Source: Spongospora subterranea (lineage: Eukaryota > Endomyxa > Phytomyxea > Plasmodiophorida > Plasmodiophoridae). Taken from it: a stretch of DNA of 46,107 bases. The position numbers and the translations under genes are program-made. Numbering within the stretch: position 1 is the first letter of the stretch; every line of letters begins with the position of its first letter. Location of the stretch: positions 1-46,107 of the forward strand of contig OUQQ01000092.1 of the NCBI GenBank assembly GCA_900404475.1, given 5' to 3'. The notes under the pieces were generated by a model. It did not search any database. It was not told where the DNA came from and worked only from the letters and a program-made list of their open reading frames with translations. Of the stretch, positions 1 to 11,598 are shown one piece after another.

Positions 1-105
1 CTGAGATCGATTACGAAAGATGCTAGTAAACCTATAGATGAGAAACCATCAATATCAATTGTTATACAGAGACTGGCATATGAACAAAGCAGAAAATATC
101 AGTAA
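1..105 (+). CDS. Possible C-terminal end of a gene cut by the window edge
   Basis: The frame beginning at base 1 is open for 34 codons and stops with TAA at 103-105. It reads like ordinary protein: charged, no low complexity, ending in EQSRKYQ. The upstream part lies outside the window, so no start or domain can be given and I recognise no family. It could equally be a chance open frame, since short open frames are common here. Confidence 0.25.
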   Translation: MRSITKDASKPIDEKPSISIVIQRLAYEQSRKYQ

Positions 106-560
106 ACGATATGTACGCTCATCAGAACTATAAAATAATTCTCGAACAGTGGTGGTGCATCGGTTGTCATCATTTCAACGCTAAATCTGTCAACTCATTT
201 CCATACCTTATCAGAAGTGAGCAAGTTGATCGCCAACATCGATATAGAAATGATCGCTGATCAAGGTATCTCTGTCGCCTTCGGCATTTGAAAGTCCGAA
301 AAAAGACCGCCACGGCAAGGTCACTGTCGAAACAGTAAATACTACCGCAATCTCCATATAATTATCTTCGAAATGAAGAATACAACGTCGGATGGCACAT
401 CAACTACATTGGTGTTTGGCACATCAGTTGTAGATGTGTTTGAACGAGACCGGTTGATCTAGTGCACGATATTTTTCTATTGTATCTATCTCAACTTCGA
501 CAGCATTTGATTTCGATTAAGCTTGTTTACTAAAGAGCTATTACGTATATGACAGATGCC
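106..560. other. Stretch without a recognisable gene
   Basis: AT-rich sequence with frequent stops in all frames. No codon-like open segment, repeat or RNA gene was seen. Confidence 0.4.
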
Positions 561-793
561 CTAATTAAGCTGCGCTCCACTTTGGAATGATGAGGATTGC
601 CATGTTGCGGAATGATATGCAATTTGGTGCAAAAGGCGTTTGACATAAATCTGGTGTGTCAAGGAGCCAATTTCTACATATCCTTCACAGAAGGAGCGAG
701 TTATAGACTTGAACCAGCACATCAAACAGTCCAGCCAGATTGGGTCAGATCGGTAGTTCTCTAAACCTTGGTCTTGAACACCCGTCCAGCCAT
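561..793 (-). CDS. Candidate small gene divergent from the methyltransferase
   Basis: On the minus strand an ATG at 791-793 starts MAGRVFKTK. After a possible intron of about 59 bases beginning GTTTAG, an open frame of about 50 codons runs to TAG at 561-563 with normal amino-acid composition (contains GYVEIGSLTHQIYVKRLLHQ). The presumed acceptor ends in AAG, which is unusual, so the splice is uncertain. No family was recognised. The ATG lies 42 bp from the methyltransferase start, so the two would share a divergent promoter. Confidence 0.28.
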
Positions 794-835
794 TCCAGCC
801 TATAATAAGGTCGACTCAGATCCGGTTCTTTCTAA

Positions 836-1716
836 ATGTGCTCGGATTACAACCTGCAATCCTATTGGGAGAAGAGATATGAGAAGTACACTGGATAGCC
901 CATAGTTTCCACCAATTCGACTGGTATTGATGACAATATAGAGAACCTGATGCATTCGAATGGTATCAGAACTACGGCTCACTAAAACCACATCTAGCGA
1001 ACTATATAACTGATCCCTCAAATCAAGCCATACTTCACATTGGCTGTGGCAATTCCAGTACGGTCTGGGAGGGAGTTTATCGCCGCGTTTGACGATCAGT
1101 TTTAATTCAGGACTAGGGGAAGGCTTATATCGAGATGGGGCAATACACGTCGTTAACATCGACTCGTGCAGGTCTATAATCGATCTCATGAACACGAAAC
1201 ACAAATTGTTGAGCGAGATGAAGTGTATTGTTCCCTTATAGACCATCAAGCGTCATAAACACTTTTAAATTATTTTTTACTAGATCTTACCATGGATGTG
1301 CGATCACTGAAATTTGACGAATCGTCGTTCGATATTGTTTTGGACAAAGGTCAGTATTTGAAACACATCGATATTTTGATTTCACAGCACATATTCAGGG
1401 ACTCTGGATTGTCTTGTATGTGGCGAAGATGCCATGACAGAAGTCACGCTAATGGTCAAGCAGGTGCATCGTGTTTTGAAAAAAGGTTCATCTGCCTTCC
1501 ATATTGAGTTTTACTTCAAAAATGTTGACCAGCAACCTCATAGGAGGGGTTTATATCTGTATCTCGTTTGGTGCACCCAAGACTCGTATACGATATTTTC
1601 AGGCCGTTCCAGGGTGTTCTCTGGAATCGACAATTACAATAGATAAGCCGAAACAGCCATATGAGAACGATACACCAGAGCAATATCATTATATGTATAT
1701 ATTAAGAAAGAATTGA
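836..1716 (+). CDS. METTL13/EEF1AKMT4-type class I SAM-dependent methyltransferase, 6 exons
   Basis: The gene only becomes readable when five short introns are removed: 886-941, 1058-1110, 1225-1283, 1350-1398 and 1486-1543 (49-59 bases). The spliced protein of about 200 residues starts MCSDYNLQSYWEKRYE and carries every landmark of this family: the N-terminal YWEKRY and FEWYQNYG blocks, SAM motif I as ILHIGCGNS, the motif II acidic strand VVNIDS, MDVRSLKF, SFDIVLDKGTLDCL, and a C-terminal VLKKGGVYICISFG followed by YHYMYILRK. Family members methylate lysines of eEF1A (EEF1AKMT4) or its N-terminus and a lysine (METTL13). The single-domain length here resembles EEF1AKMT4 and its fungal relatives. 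The substrate is inferred, the fold is secure. Donor GTTCAT of the last intron is weak. Confidence 0.88.
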
Positions 1717-1769
1717 TAAACTCGTGCTTTTCAGAAACTCTATGAATTCGGTAGTCCCGAGAATGTGTC

Positions 1770-2090
1770 TCACAATCCAGTTGGCCATTCGTATCTGGCC
1801 GTGTGCTCTTGAATGACTTTTCTGTGCACGTTCTTCTTACGTTGATGTTTCGCGATCATTCCCTGAATCAGATCGGCTTCTCTGGCTTCGGGCATTACTG
1901 GGTTGTAGAAATTTCGGATCGGTCTTTCGATCATCATCTGTCTCAGTCCGGCGCCAAATTGAAAGTTCGCCGTTATCAATGGTATTCCCATTGCTTGACA
2001 GCTGCACATGTCAATCACATCAGAGTGGTTTTCCCACATGAAAACTGAAATACTTACTAATTGATGGAGATAGGAGCTCCACGCTGACAT
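1770..2090 (-). CDS. Unknown protein, about 107 residues, possibly partial
   Basis: An open minus-strand frame of good codon-like composition. It starts MSAWSSYLHQL, has a mildly hydrophobic centre (AMGIPLITANFQFGAGL), then a charged tail with RPIRNFYNPVMPEAREADLI and a Lys/Arg/His-rich end. The look is that of a small organelle or membrane-associated protein, but I could not assign a family. It is convergent with the methyltransferase, whose stop is 53 bp away. Upstream exons may exist but would fall in the mis-assembled seam at 2.2-2.7 kb. Confidence 0.42.
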   Translation of the reverse strand: MSAWSSYLHQLVSISVFMWENHSDVIDMCSCQAMGIPLITANFQFGAGLRQMMIERPIRNFYNPVMPEAREADLIQGMIAKHQRKKNVHRKVIQEHTARYEWPTGL

Positions 2091-2175
2091 GTAATTTGAA
2101 AAAATCGTGCAGGCATATATCCAGATCTCATGGTCACAACCTTATTATGAGGAAGACGACATGGCTTTTGAACAG

Positions 2176-2354
2176 TTATCCATTCGCTAGGTTTATTCAC
2201 CAAACTGATCGACATAGAAGCGCATGATGAAGATTTGTTGGATATTGTCAAAAACCCTGTTGAGCAAAGAATACGAGCACGGTCACTCATCAAGAGAGTT
2301 ACAAATCCGGTAGTAAAATACCTAAAAGGCATGGATATTCCAGCTCGCAAATGA
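2176..2354 (+). CDS. Probable terminal exon of an unknown gene
   Basis: Follows a good 3' splice site (ttttgaacag, ending at 2175). The plus-strand frame is open to TGA at 2352-2354 and reads as a charged, helical-looking tail containing LFTKLIDIEAHDEDLLDIV and ending GMDIPARK. The same bases recur at 2442-2601 because of the assembly duplication, so only one copy is likely real. Upstream exons were not resolved; an open segment with YYEEDDMAFEQLS lies just before it. No family recognised. Confidence 0.35.
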
Positions 2355-2687
2355 CACGCTGATCACGAACGGAATTAGTACTCCAATAACCGGACCCAGG
2401 TCCCGATTTGGTTATATTATTTCCAAGAGTATTTGGGCATNATTCACCAAACTGATCGACATAGAAGCGCATGATGAAGATTTGTTGGATATTGTCAAAA
2501 ACCCTGTTGAGCAAAGAATACGAGCACGGTCACTCATCAAGAGAGTTACAAATCCGGTAGTAAAATACCTAAAAGGCATGGATATTCCAGCTCGCAAATG
2601 ACACGCTGATCACGAACGGAATTAGTACTCCAATAACCGGACCCAGGTCCCGATTTGGTTATATTATTTCCAAGAGTATTTGGGCAT
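2195..2687. repeat. 246-bp exact direct duplication around a single N (assembly seam)
   Basis: Bases 2195-2440 are repeated base for base at 2442-2687, separated by a single N at 2441. Two contig ends sharing a 246-bp overlap appear to have been butted together instead of merged. Open frames that run through the N are artefacts. Confidence 0.93.
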
Positions 2688-2945
2688 TGAGCGGACACGT
2701 AAATCACATTGAAATGTATAATCTTTAAACTTGATTCCTGACGTGAAATACCCCGACTTCGGTTCGATATACGGGTATTCATGATGCTCCCTGAACTTAC
2801 AATTGATCAGTTTGTGACACAATCTGATTGAAGATCGCTTTAGTACGACTTTTATCTATTAAAAGAAAGAGATTAACATCGCTCCGGTATCGGACAAATT
2901 TGGAAACTTGGAAATAAGCCGAAATCAGTTTATTATGCTACGACA
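2688..2945. other. Intergenic / 3' flank of eIF4G
   Basis: AT-rich, no coherent open frame. Holds the 3' flank of the minus-strand eIF4G gene, whose stop is at 2946-2948. Confidence 0.5.
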
Positions 2946-5900
2946 TCATTGACAGGAAACCTGATCTAAAAACTCGGAAACGGTTTCCAAAATCCTTGAT
3001 TTGTCCAGCCAAATCCGATCTTCTTTTCTCCACGTCTCAAATGCTTGAGGTGGTAAGATTCGTAAGTCTAATAGGATTTTGAAGAGCCGTAAAGATAACC
3101 CTAAATACGAGAGCAGCTAAGCAAAGTCATTCTCATCCCGGCTGATTTTTTACCTGGAGGGAACCTTAAGGCAAAACAGAACTTATGCACTTCGGACAAA
3201 AGCGAATCAGGATGTCGCAAGTACGGCAATATGTGAATAAATAATGGAGCGAACTCTTCAATTAAACGTTTTTCGCTTGCAATTACATCTTTTGAGCTCG
3301 CGCATGTCTGTAAAATAAGAAGAGTTAGCAGAATGTAAAAACAGTTTACTTTTACACACTGCATCGCATTCAAAATTTGCGAATGAAGGAAGAACGCAAT
3401 GTTCTAGAAGTGTCCTGGCAATAATGGAGGCCGTTGCATGCTTCGGGTTTTCGCCAAGAGCATTGCCAATCCATTCATGAAGGTCCGACATAACAAGGTC
3501 GTCTTTCAAAAAATTCCTCATTTCTTCCACCAATTTGAATTGAGGAAGAATACTACAAAGCCCTTGATTTTTGACGAAGTCTGAGGGATCGTCACGAAAA
3601 GGTTGCCTCAAAAATATATGCAAGTCAAATAGACTGTCGCCCACGATTTTGCTTGCAGCGGAAGAACCCTATTATCAGCAAAAGGCGTCACGAAATATTG
3701 ACTACATATAGTGCGGGGCAAACCTGAGCAGCTTCAACGGTTTGAAGAACATTGCAAACAAAACGCCCTATTGACCCACTATTTATCTGATCAACAAAAG
3801 CCACTCTTGCAAGGGAATCGATGGACAAAAGTCCCTAAAGAGCATCATCTAACAATTTTAATTATGGTTACCAGGACTAACCTCGCTAATCAAATTTCCG
3901 TATATAGATCCGAGACATTCAGGGGCGTGAGGAACATCGCACATGACATCAGTCAAAAATTCAATCATGTCATAAAACCCTGCCATTACGTCATTCGATG
4001 AGATCACATTTTCGGAGTTAAGATAAGCGAGCAGTGTAACAATATTATCTCTGTCAGCATCCTTATGCTCCAAGCCAATATTGAGCGCCTGTACAAATGA
4101 ATTAAAACCATACAATATTGAAAGATAACTGCAATCGAACCTTGAAAACAATCGCTTTATTCTTAGCCCCTAAGTCCCAGTCCATGGAAAGTAACACTTC
4201 ACGAATTTCTGGTAGACCTCCTGGGTTGTTGAGGTAATCCTTGATCACAGACTCAACTTGATCGGGATACTGTTTTGTCTTGCTAGAATAAGAAGCGTGG
4301 CTTGTGGACGAAGCCACTGCAGCAACTGGGCGATCACAGCAGAGCTTTGGAATTGCTCTCTTTGAATCAGATCAGAAAAGCAAGGCACTGGGTCTACTTG
4401 TTCATATTACCTGAGCTTTTAGTGGTTGTAAAACGTCACCGTCATGGTTAGAAGGGCGCACTTCCGTCATAAGTGTTCTGCGACTTTCGTGAACATCTGG
4501 AGCGCCGCGAGACGTCGAACAATTTGAACGATCAGAATTCGCCTATAACCGATTACATCGTTATTTTTGGATTACGATCGACACTAACCTGACGTGCCAG
4601 GCGAGGAACGACTCTGGTTGCCATGCGACTTGAATATGAATCAAATCTTCCTCCACGAGTATTACTGCGAATAAGCTAATGGCGCTCTGTTGGCAATCAA
4701 AAGACGCAAGACGGATGGTTTTTTACCTTTTCTTGAGCCTCACGCTCCATGGCTTCACGAAATTTATCGATTGTTTTGGCTTCAACTTCTTTCCTTCGAG
4801 GCTGCCAGTCGGAGCTTCGTAGATCCATCGTATCTAAAAGCATGAACCTCGCACGTGCAGACAGAGCCGTATTTTTCGACATATTATGCATCCTGGCAAA
4901 GTACGAATCCTGGACCATGGTTAAAAGTGCCAGACGATGATCAGGAATAAGTTACAATGTGGTTTTTTGCTTGCAGTCTATCGAACTTTTTCCCAATTGT
5001 AGCTAACAGCTTGCATAATGCTTCGATATCTTCTTCAACGGGTTCATTGGCCTCCTGGTACAAACATTAAAATAGAGGAAGACCGCTATTGAAAGTACCC
5101 AAACTTGAAGAAAATGATAGATGCAGGTATGCATGATTCGTTCAGCAAGCATTGAATCTTTGAAGAGTTCTCCAATAAATCGAACATTGCCAAGAAATCT
5201 TCTTTTCTGATGCTTTAGACTTTCCTCTCGACTTTCCTCGTCCTCAGTTGCATCAATGTTGAAGGCAGTGCCTCGCTCAAATTCTTGTTGGCATTGATTC
5301 AAAAGAAGCCGTTTAAAAGTTTGTGCTTTTTTGTTTTCATGAGTTGGCTCGTTTTCCTCATCGTTAAATTCCGGCATATCCTCAGAAATTGAAACGCAAA
5401 GACTAGAGTACATTTTCACAAACGTGGGTTCTGAGAGAGCTTTGTCAAAAATTAGTTTGACAACCAATTTAAGATGAGCCATTGTCGACACCCTTTCTTT
5501 GACTAAAGAGAGGAATTGTGAGCTTAGGACATCGAATTTATCGAGTGTCAACTTGTTCAAAACAGATTTGATTTTTCTTTTCAAAACATCTTCGTCTGTG
5601 CCTGCTTGCTGAATTGAAAAAATAAACACTGGTGAGCGCAGCTTATAAGTAAGCAACTACAATACCTGTTTAGGAGTCCATCGTGTGGCGCTCTTTTTCA
5701 AAGGTTCCACATAATTGAGATTGGAAGCACGCTCATTTTGATCTTGTCGAGCGAAACCACCTCCACGAGTTGAAGACTTTTTGGAGTAATGAACCTTGTC
5801 ATATTTGCCTTGGTTGTTGGAGTCACCAAACTTATCCGATGTCCCTCGATCTATTTCATGGCCTGTCAGAAACTGAAAACAAATGATTGAAATAATTCGA

Positions 5901-7689
5901 ACAATACCGTGCTTATCGTCGGGGCGAAACGACCTGCGAGAACTAGAGTCGGATCCGAATGCATTGCGAAATCCTGCGCTTGCCCGATTAGGGCGCCGAG
6001 ACTCAGCGTTCTGGAAACCTCGTGAATTATTGAAGCTTTGACTGAATCCATTGACATTTGCGTTGCCAGAATGCTTCAGACAGTGAGAATCAAGCGATAT
6101 GCCTGAAGGTAATGCACCATCACAATGTCTGCTAAAAGTTATCATTTCAAAAAGGGTGTACGCGCGGGCTACAGTTTGCACTATATCTGGGATCATTTTG
6201 TGGATTGATTCAGAAGGCTCCATTTCAATCACTTCATGGTCAGAAGAAACGTCCTCTAAATTCTGAACTGTCTGAGGCATCAATGTGTCTGTGTTAATTC
6301 CTTCAGTAGACTGCTGCGACTGCGATCGTGAATGATCGCAAGATGAAGCGTATTTCTCGCCTGGTTCCTGCGAAATAGAATCGCTTGTTTTCTCTTGTTC
6401 AGATGCAGTGGTACAGCTCAACGCTGCGTTTGTCGGCCTACTTTCTGGCGGAACAGGGTGGCTTGTTTCTCGACATTCTAACGTGGAGTCGAATTGTGGT
6501 TTGAGGTTCGAACAAATATTTCCCATTTCCGATTGAGGGCGCCCTTCCATTTCGGGTAACCCGGGGGTTCCCGAGATTAGGTCAGAGTTATTACTTTTTG
6601 ATGAATTAGTTGGAGCAATTGATGTAGGCTCCAAAGAATCAATAGACTTCTTTGGACAAACGACAACAGACATATCTAAGTGAGAGGGCATATCGCATTC
6701 ATTTGCATGGTTCGGTGATATCGATGACTCTGATTTTTCGGAGAGGTCATCGGTAGAACCAGCCTGTTTGTGTTGCGAACATTCGCTGGATGATGTGCCT
6801 GGACGATGGGAACTTGAGCTTCTCGATGACATATTCGAATTGTGTGACATGTTTTGCTTTGAGCTAGATAGAACCAGAGCTGCATTGACTTGAGAGGGAG
6901 AAACCAAGGTGGCCGATGGCTGAGACGTTGGCATCAGGTTTGCGCTCACAACTGGGCAGTGATTTATAGACTCATTTGGTCTAGACGACGTCAAATTAGC
7001 AGAGACCGTTTGGCTTGATGCAGCAACGGATTGGGTATCTTGATTTGAACCCCCATTTACGGATGTATGGGAGGATTTATCTGTCGAGGATTCGACAACA
7101 ATTGGCTTTCCGGTCGCTGGATCGACAATTTGCAATGCCTTTGAGGCTCTTTTTACAGGTCGGGGTTGTGGTTGCGCCATACGGTTAGGTTGCTGGATAT
7201 AATTAGGGGGGTATCCACGACCGGGAGGTTGGTGATGATATAAAGAAGATTGGTACATTTCGGGTGCGTATTGCCCTGTATACATGCCGTACATCTGCTG
7301 AAATTGTCTATGATGCATATTTCCTGGAGGCGTAACAAAAACAGGCAAGGACGACATTATCGGTGGCCCATTAGATTTATGCGGCGTAAATCTGGGTTGC
7401 ATCGGACCATCGCTATGAGCTGGTGCAGTAGTTGGAGGCGTTGACCGTGTTCTAAAGGGACCTGGCATGTCCGATGACGCTGACACTTGGCCACCTACAG
7501 CATAGTGTAAGTACATTTGCGTCACAATTTGATTCATTTCGCTATACGAATGGGGTTCGGCTGAGTCAGGGAAGAAGGTTCATGTGCCGTCGGAGTCTTA
7601 ATTGTAGATCGAGAATCGGATTGACCTCCAGGTTGGGACCCAACTCTACCGCTTCCCCGTCCTTGTTTTGGACGGTGATGGTCCACCAT
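2946..7689 (-). CDS. EIF4G: Translation initiation factor eIF4G, MIF4G-MA3-W2 architecture
   Basis: Scaffold of the cap-binding complex eIF4F. It bridges eIF4E at the cap, eIF4A and the 40S-bound factors. The Ser/Pro/Gln-rich N-terminal region (roughly 7689-5700) contains YTLFEMI near 6170, which fits the eIF4E-binding pattern YxxxxL-phi with Met for Leu. The MIF4G domain follows (5650-4910: KRKIKSVLNKLT, FKRLLLNQCQQEFE, FLGNVRFIGELFKDSMLAERI, IEALCKLLATIGK, then IDSYFARMHNMSKN and LDLRSSDWQPRR). An MA3 domain lies at about 4320-3850 and a W2/AA-box domain at about 3650-2946, ending FETWRKEDRIWLDKS. Checked introns include 7495-7547, 5863-5907, 5609-5665, 5055-5104 and 4910-4955. The true start is the ATG at 7687-7689, joined by the first intron; the internal ATG at 7537 lies inside that intron. 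Estimated length is about 1,350-1,400 residues. Yeast eIF4G lacks MA3 and W2. Confidence 0.93.
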
Positions 7690-8421
7690 GGACACTCCTA
7701 AACAGTAGTCGCCGCCCGATCGGCGCCGTTATTCGGGTACGTTCAATAAAGGTTGAGATACTGAAAGGAAGTTGCTCACTGATTATGTGCGTATTTCACT
7801 ATTTCATAATCAACTAAAGGAGGACGAGTCGCGTAACTGATGCATTGCGCGGGTCAGACAAGTCACAGGGATCCACCGTACTAGTCATACACACCAGAAT
7901 ATGCATGCTGTAGTCGTAATATGCTCATGAAAGGTAGATGCCAGCCAAACAGCATTAACAAAACACTTTTTTCACTTTCACGGGTGACGTGAAGAATCGT
8001 AGCCGTTTTTAATCGGTTTGACTACCCACTGTCTTTGAATACTTCTGCAATACGCCTGATTTTCGATAATCTCCTCATAGTGGTTAGTTGAAATTACGTT
8101 AAGTAATCAAAAGCCATCTTATTTCCATATCAGACAAAGTGTGCGTCGGAAACTTAAACAGAAACCGTCGTACATCCGTTACTACCAGGCGTCGGCGAGG
8201 CAGTACTTAGGCATAAAGTGACGGAGGCGCGCAAAATTGTATTCATATTTAGAGGGTGGAGAACATTTATAAAGTCTTTCCCTGAAAAAACACAGTACGT
8301 ATTTGCCGAGGAACCGCCTCATGAATAAGCCGTGAAAAATTACAGTAACTCAAACCCGATTGGTCGATCATGAAAACAATCGAGTTGAGCTTGCCCAGTT
8401 CCACGACTTCAGCGACTAGCC
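7690..8421. promoter_or_regulatory. Divergent intergenic region between eIF4G and the DOA1 side
   Basis: About 0.7 kb with no coherent gene. It must contain the eIF4G promoter (minus). No TATA box stands out at a convincing spacing. Confidence 0.35.
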
Positions 8422-8473
8422 ATGAACATTTAGCTCAGAAGACCTCAGTGGCAACCTCCCACCAGCTAATGAC

Positions 8474-8602
8474 ATGGTTGAGCGTTGTTTCCGCAGGAGC
8501 AGAAGTTCAAGTTCAGGTTTTGCTGGAGATGATGATTCCAGTCAGCGGATCAGTCTTGAGGACTCTGGTCTGTTTCATATCCCAGTTTTATACCGCCCAT
8601 AG
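8474..8602 (+). CDS. Candidate small ORF or terminal exon, unknown
   Basis: Open frame from an ATG at 8474 to TAG at 8600-8602. It reads MVERCFRRSRSSSSGFAGDD and ends DSGLFHIPVLYRP. The frame remains open upstream to about 8422, after a possible acceptor (gactag or tttagctcag), so this may be the last exon of a small spliced gene. The acidic and Ser-rich composition looks protein-like, but there is no recognised family. It ends 77 bp before the DOA1 start. Confidence 0.3.
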   Translation: MVERCFRRSRSSSSGFAGDDDSSQRISLEDSGLFHIPVLYRP

Positions 8603-8678
8603 TCACTGTACATAAGTGCGGATATCCATCACCGGTTCAGCCTATCATTTCGCCTACAATATATTGGCACTGCTATCG

Positions 8679-11502
8679 ATGGACACAGATTATCAAACAG
8701 ATTATGATCTGTCTTTCCAGGCCCATATTTCTGGACCGGCACGCTGTGTCTCTATTGATGATGATGATAACTTTGTAGCATCTACTACTGAAGGGGTCGT
8801 CACCTTGTTTTCACGATCGACAGGAAATTCTTGGTAAAGTTTACACGTCTGGGATTGATGTCAATCCTAAATCATCATCCTAGGAGACAGAACCGTATAT
8901 TTGATAATCAGAGATTGCATGGAGTCAATCCAGGTTTACTTCTTGCGATATGTAAGCACACACGTGGGACTTTTGTTAGCGGCGGTACTGATGGCAGAGC
9001 TGTTATTTGGTCAACAAATGGATCGAGACTTGGTCAATTGATCGGTCATTCTAAACCGGTGAATAGCGTCGCTCAAGTATCCAATGGCGACGTCATCACC
9101 GGTAGTCAAGACGGAACCGCAATAGTTTGGCGGAAACAGCAGGTTTTTCATAAATTGGAAGGTCATGAATTCGGTGTAGAAGTTTGCAGTCTTTTGACTG
9201 GTGAAGTTTGCACTGCGAGCGGTAATAGAAGCCGTGGTGTTATAAGATTATGGCGAAACGGCGTTTGCATTGCTCAAAACGACAATGCCCATCAGCGTAT
9301 TGGTTTTTTTCTGTAATCCGAGGTGCATCTAAACCATGTCATAGATATCATTCGCAAAGTGATACGCCATCCGCTCGGTTTAGCATCGTGTGCAAATGAT
9401 GGTTTTGTTAAAGTTTGGACACTTGGGCCGCCAATCACCTGTGTCATGTCTGTTTTTGCCCATCCGCCTACTCAAAACGCCGATTCGTTTGTGTATGGTA
9501 TCGCACTGCTCCCGTTGTCCGAAATGATCGTCTCTGTGGGGGAAGACGGATTTGCGCGCGTAATTGGGCAAGACGGGACGATTGAACAGGCAGTTCGCCA
9601 TCCATCCTCTGTTAGAGACGTCGCGGCTTTGTCGAACTCCGACTTTGTAACATCTTGCAGCGATGGGGCTATTCGTATATGGTCAAAATGTGCAAGCAGA
9701 CTTGCCGATGAAAGCGAACGCGCATCTTACGTGGAACTCATTAGACTTAGCGAATCGTCAAAGTACGCTCTAGAGTTGATCGATTTTCTCGCAGTTTACC
9801 GATTCTTGTTGTAGCATGCAAACTTTAGACCCTTCTCAATTGCGGCCTGTTTCGGCGCTGCAAAGCCCTGGTGAACATCCTGGCCAAATAATTATTGTCA
9901 ACTTTGAGAACAAGGGGCCAACAGTGTTTCAATGGGACCAAGATGGTGCAGCATGGCAAGAGGTATCTGAAATGGTATTTATTTTTGTCAAACACGCTCA
10001 AAGTGTACTTTCCAATAGATTGGCGCTGCTTTGGGTTCTGCTGCGCGGCCAGTCTTGGATGGTGTCGAGTACGACCATGTTAGCATTACCCTTTCCATTC
10101 CTCATCTACCTGATCCAAATTTTTAAAAAATTTAGATCGTCGATGTTGTCGTCCATGAAGGGGCACCTCCTGTAAAACTGGGCTTCAACGTATCCGACGA
10201 CCCTAATGTAGTAGCGCGCACGTTTTGCACAAGATACGGTCTCGGACAAGATGCTCTACCGCAAATTATATCCTACTTAACTCCTCTCGCAAACCCAGTT
10301 GCAAGGTTATCGCAAGAAGAGCATACAAATGCTACAACTCTGCACATGATTCCTGCTTGGAAATGTGAGGGGTTTTCAGTTGACTCAAAGTATGTTGAGG
10401 GCCCATGTGGTATTCTTTTCGCAAAAATTCAACTTTTGATATGTTAGATTATCCACAAAACAGCTTGATGGAGCTGTCAAAACCGGTAACGCTACTTTTG
10501 TGTCATCTAATTCTGCAGCTGCTTTGGATGCGCGGCAAATGGAAGTATTCGATCAGGTTGTTTCTACTATCGAACGGTATCATGTCGATAAATCCCAATT
10601 CACTATTGAAATGTCCGATCTTGTCGCTTTCTTGATGTCCGAGTGGCCTTTGGAAAAGCTTCTTCCTATTCTGGATCTTCTTCGAATGATTACTGCAGGT
10701 ACGGACTGGTAATTCTTATATATCAGAATTTTATTCGTTGTGTCTCCAAAGTTCATCCAGATGGCGTGTATATATGTGAGAGACCTACAATCAAACGAAG
10801 ACTATCTGAGTGCATATCCGATGGCGGGCCGACACATTTTGTTCTTGCCATGAAAATTTTTAGCAACTGGATGGCTAAACGTGGTGCTCGGCCTATGACG
10901 GATCCCTCGGAGAGCGTTTTGGAATTTGTACGCGATGTACGTATCACGATTATTGGAATGGCATAGACGTAACACAGTTACGTATAGATCATACAAATGA
11001 GCTCTGCTGGGGCAGATCATTCGAATTCTGCCGTGAATGCTGCCTACATCGTGTTTGTTCATAAGTACAATACGCGTTCACTGATTTTTTTGTGTATTAA
11101 CACTTTCGTCAGCGCAATCTGCTATATTGGAAGATATTATCAATCACGAAATGATGAGACGCTATCTCTTCTAGAATTGATCGTCCGAACATTGTTCTCC
11201 GTAAGCGCAAGCAAATCGCTTCAATACTGCAGTTTCTCAGTCTGTCCGCAGTTCTTCTCGTCTAATCGAAAAGAAAAACCTACGTTCATGGCTTTGCTAG
11301 TTCTCGGAACTATTGTGGGGCGGCTGAAATACAATTCATCTTCGTTTCTTAGACTGTTTCTCAGGGATATCTTGGAGGAAAGCAACTTGTTACTTCAAAG
11401 TTTGGAACACGGTTAGAGGAGATCCTATCGCAGTGTAAGAACTCTCAGAATACCAGTATCAAACAAGCAGCTCGAGAAGCTGCAACTGTTTTTGCAATTT
11501 AG
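8679..11502 (+). CDS. DOA1: DOA1/PLAA (Ufd3) ubiquitin-binding Cdc48/p97 cofactor
   Basis: Adaptor that binds ubiquitin and the C-terminus of Cdc48/p97 in ubiquitin-dependent sorting and ribosome-associated degradation. An N-terminal WD40 propeller (about 8679-9815) shows repeats such as TFVSGGTDGRAVIWS, DVITGSQDGTAIVWR, GLASCANDGFVKVWT and DFVTSCSDGAIRIWS. The PFU domain follows (VVVHEGAPPVKLGFNVSDDP, then YGLGQDALPQIISYL). A PUL armadillo-like domain fills the rest (EWPLEKLLPILDLLRMI, SAGADHSNSAVNAAYI) and ends AAREAATVFAI. Introns include 8834-8883, 9297-9344 and one of 40 bases near 9776-9815. The start at 8679 (MDTDYQTDYDLSFQ) begins just before the first blade. The PFU-PUL linker exon at about 10390-10480 was not fully resolved. 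About 800 residues, the usual family length. Confidence 0.93.
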
Positions 11503-11598
11503 TATCCAAAACATAAACGCTGCATTTTGGCCAGCATGTTGCTGCTGCAGATCTAGTTGTTAATTCATACGATCCTTTGAGGTTTCTCTTGTTGCGTA

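Noticed and set aside
2299..2597. Minus-strand frames that run through the N at 2441
   Set aside because: They read through an assembly seam and are complementary to a better plus-strand exon.
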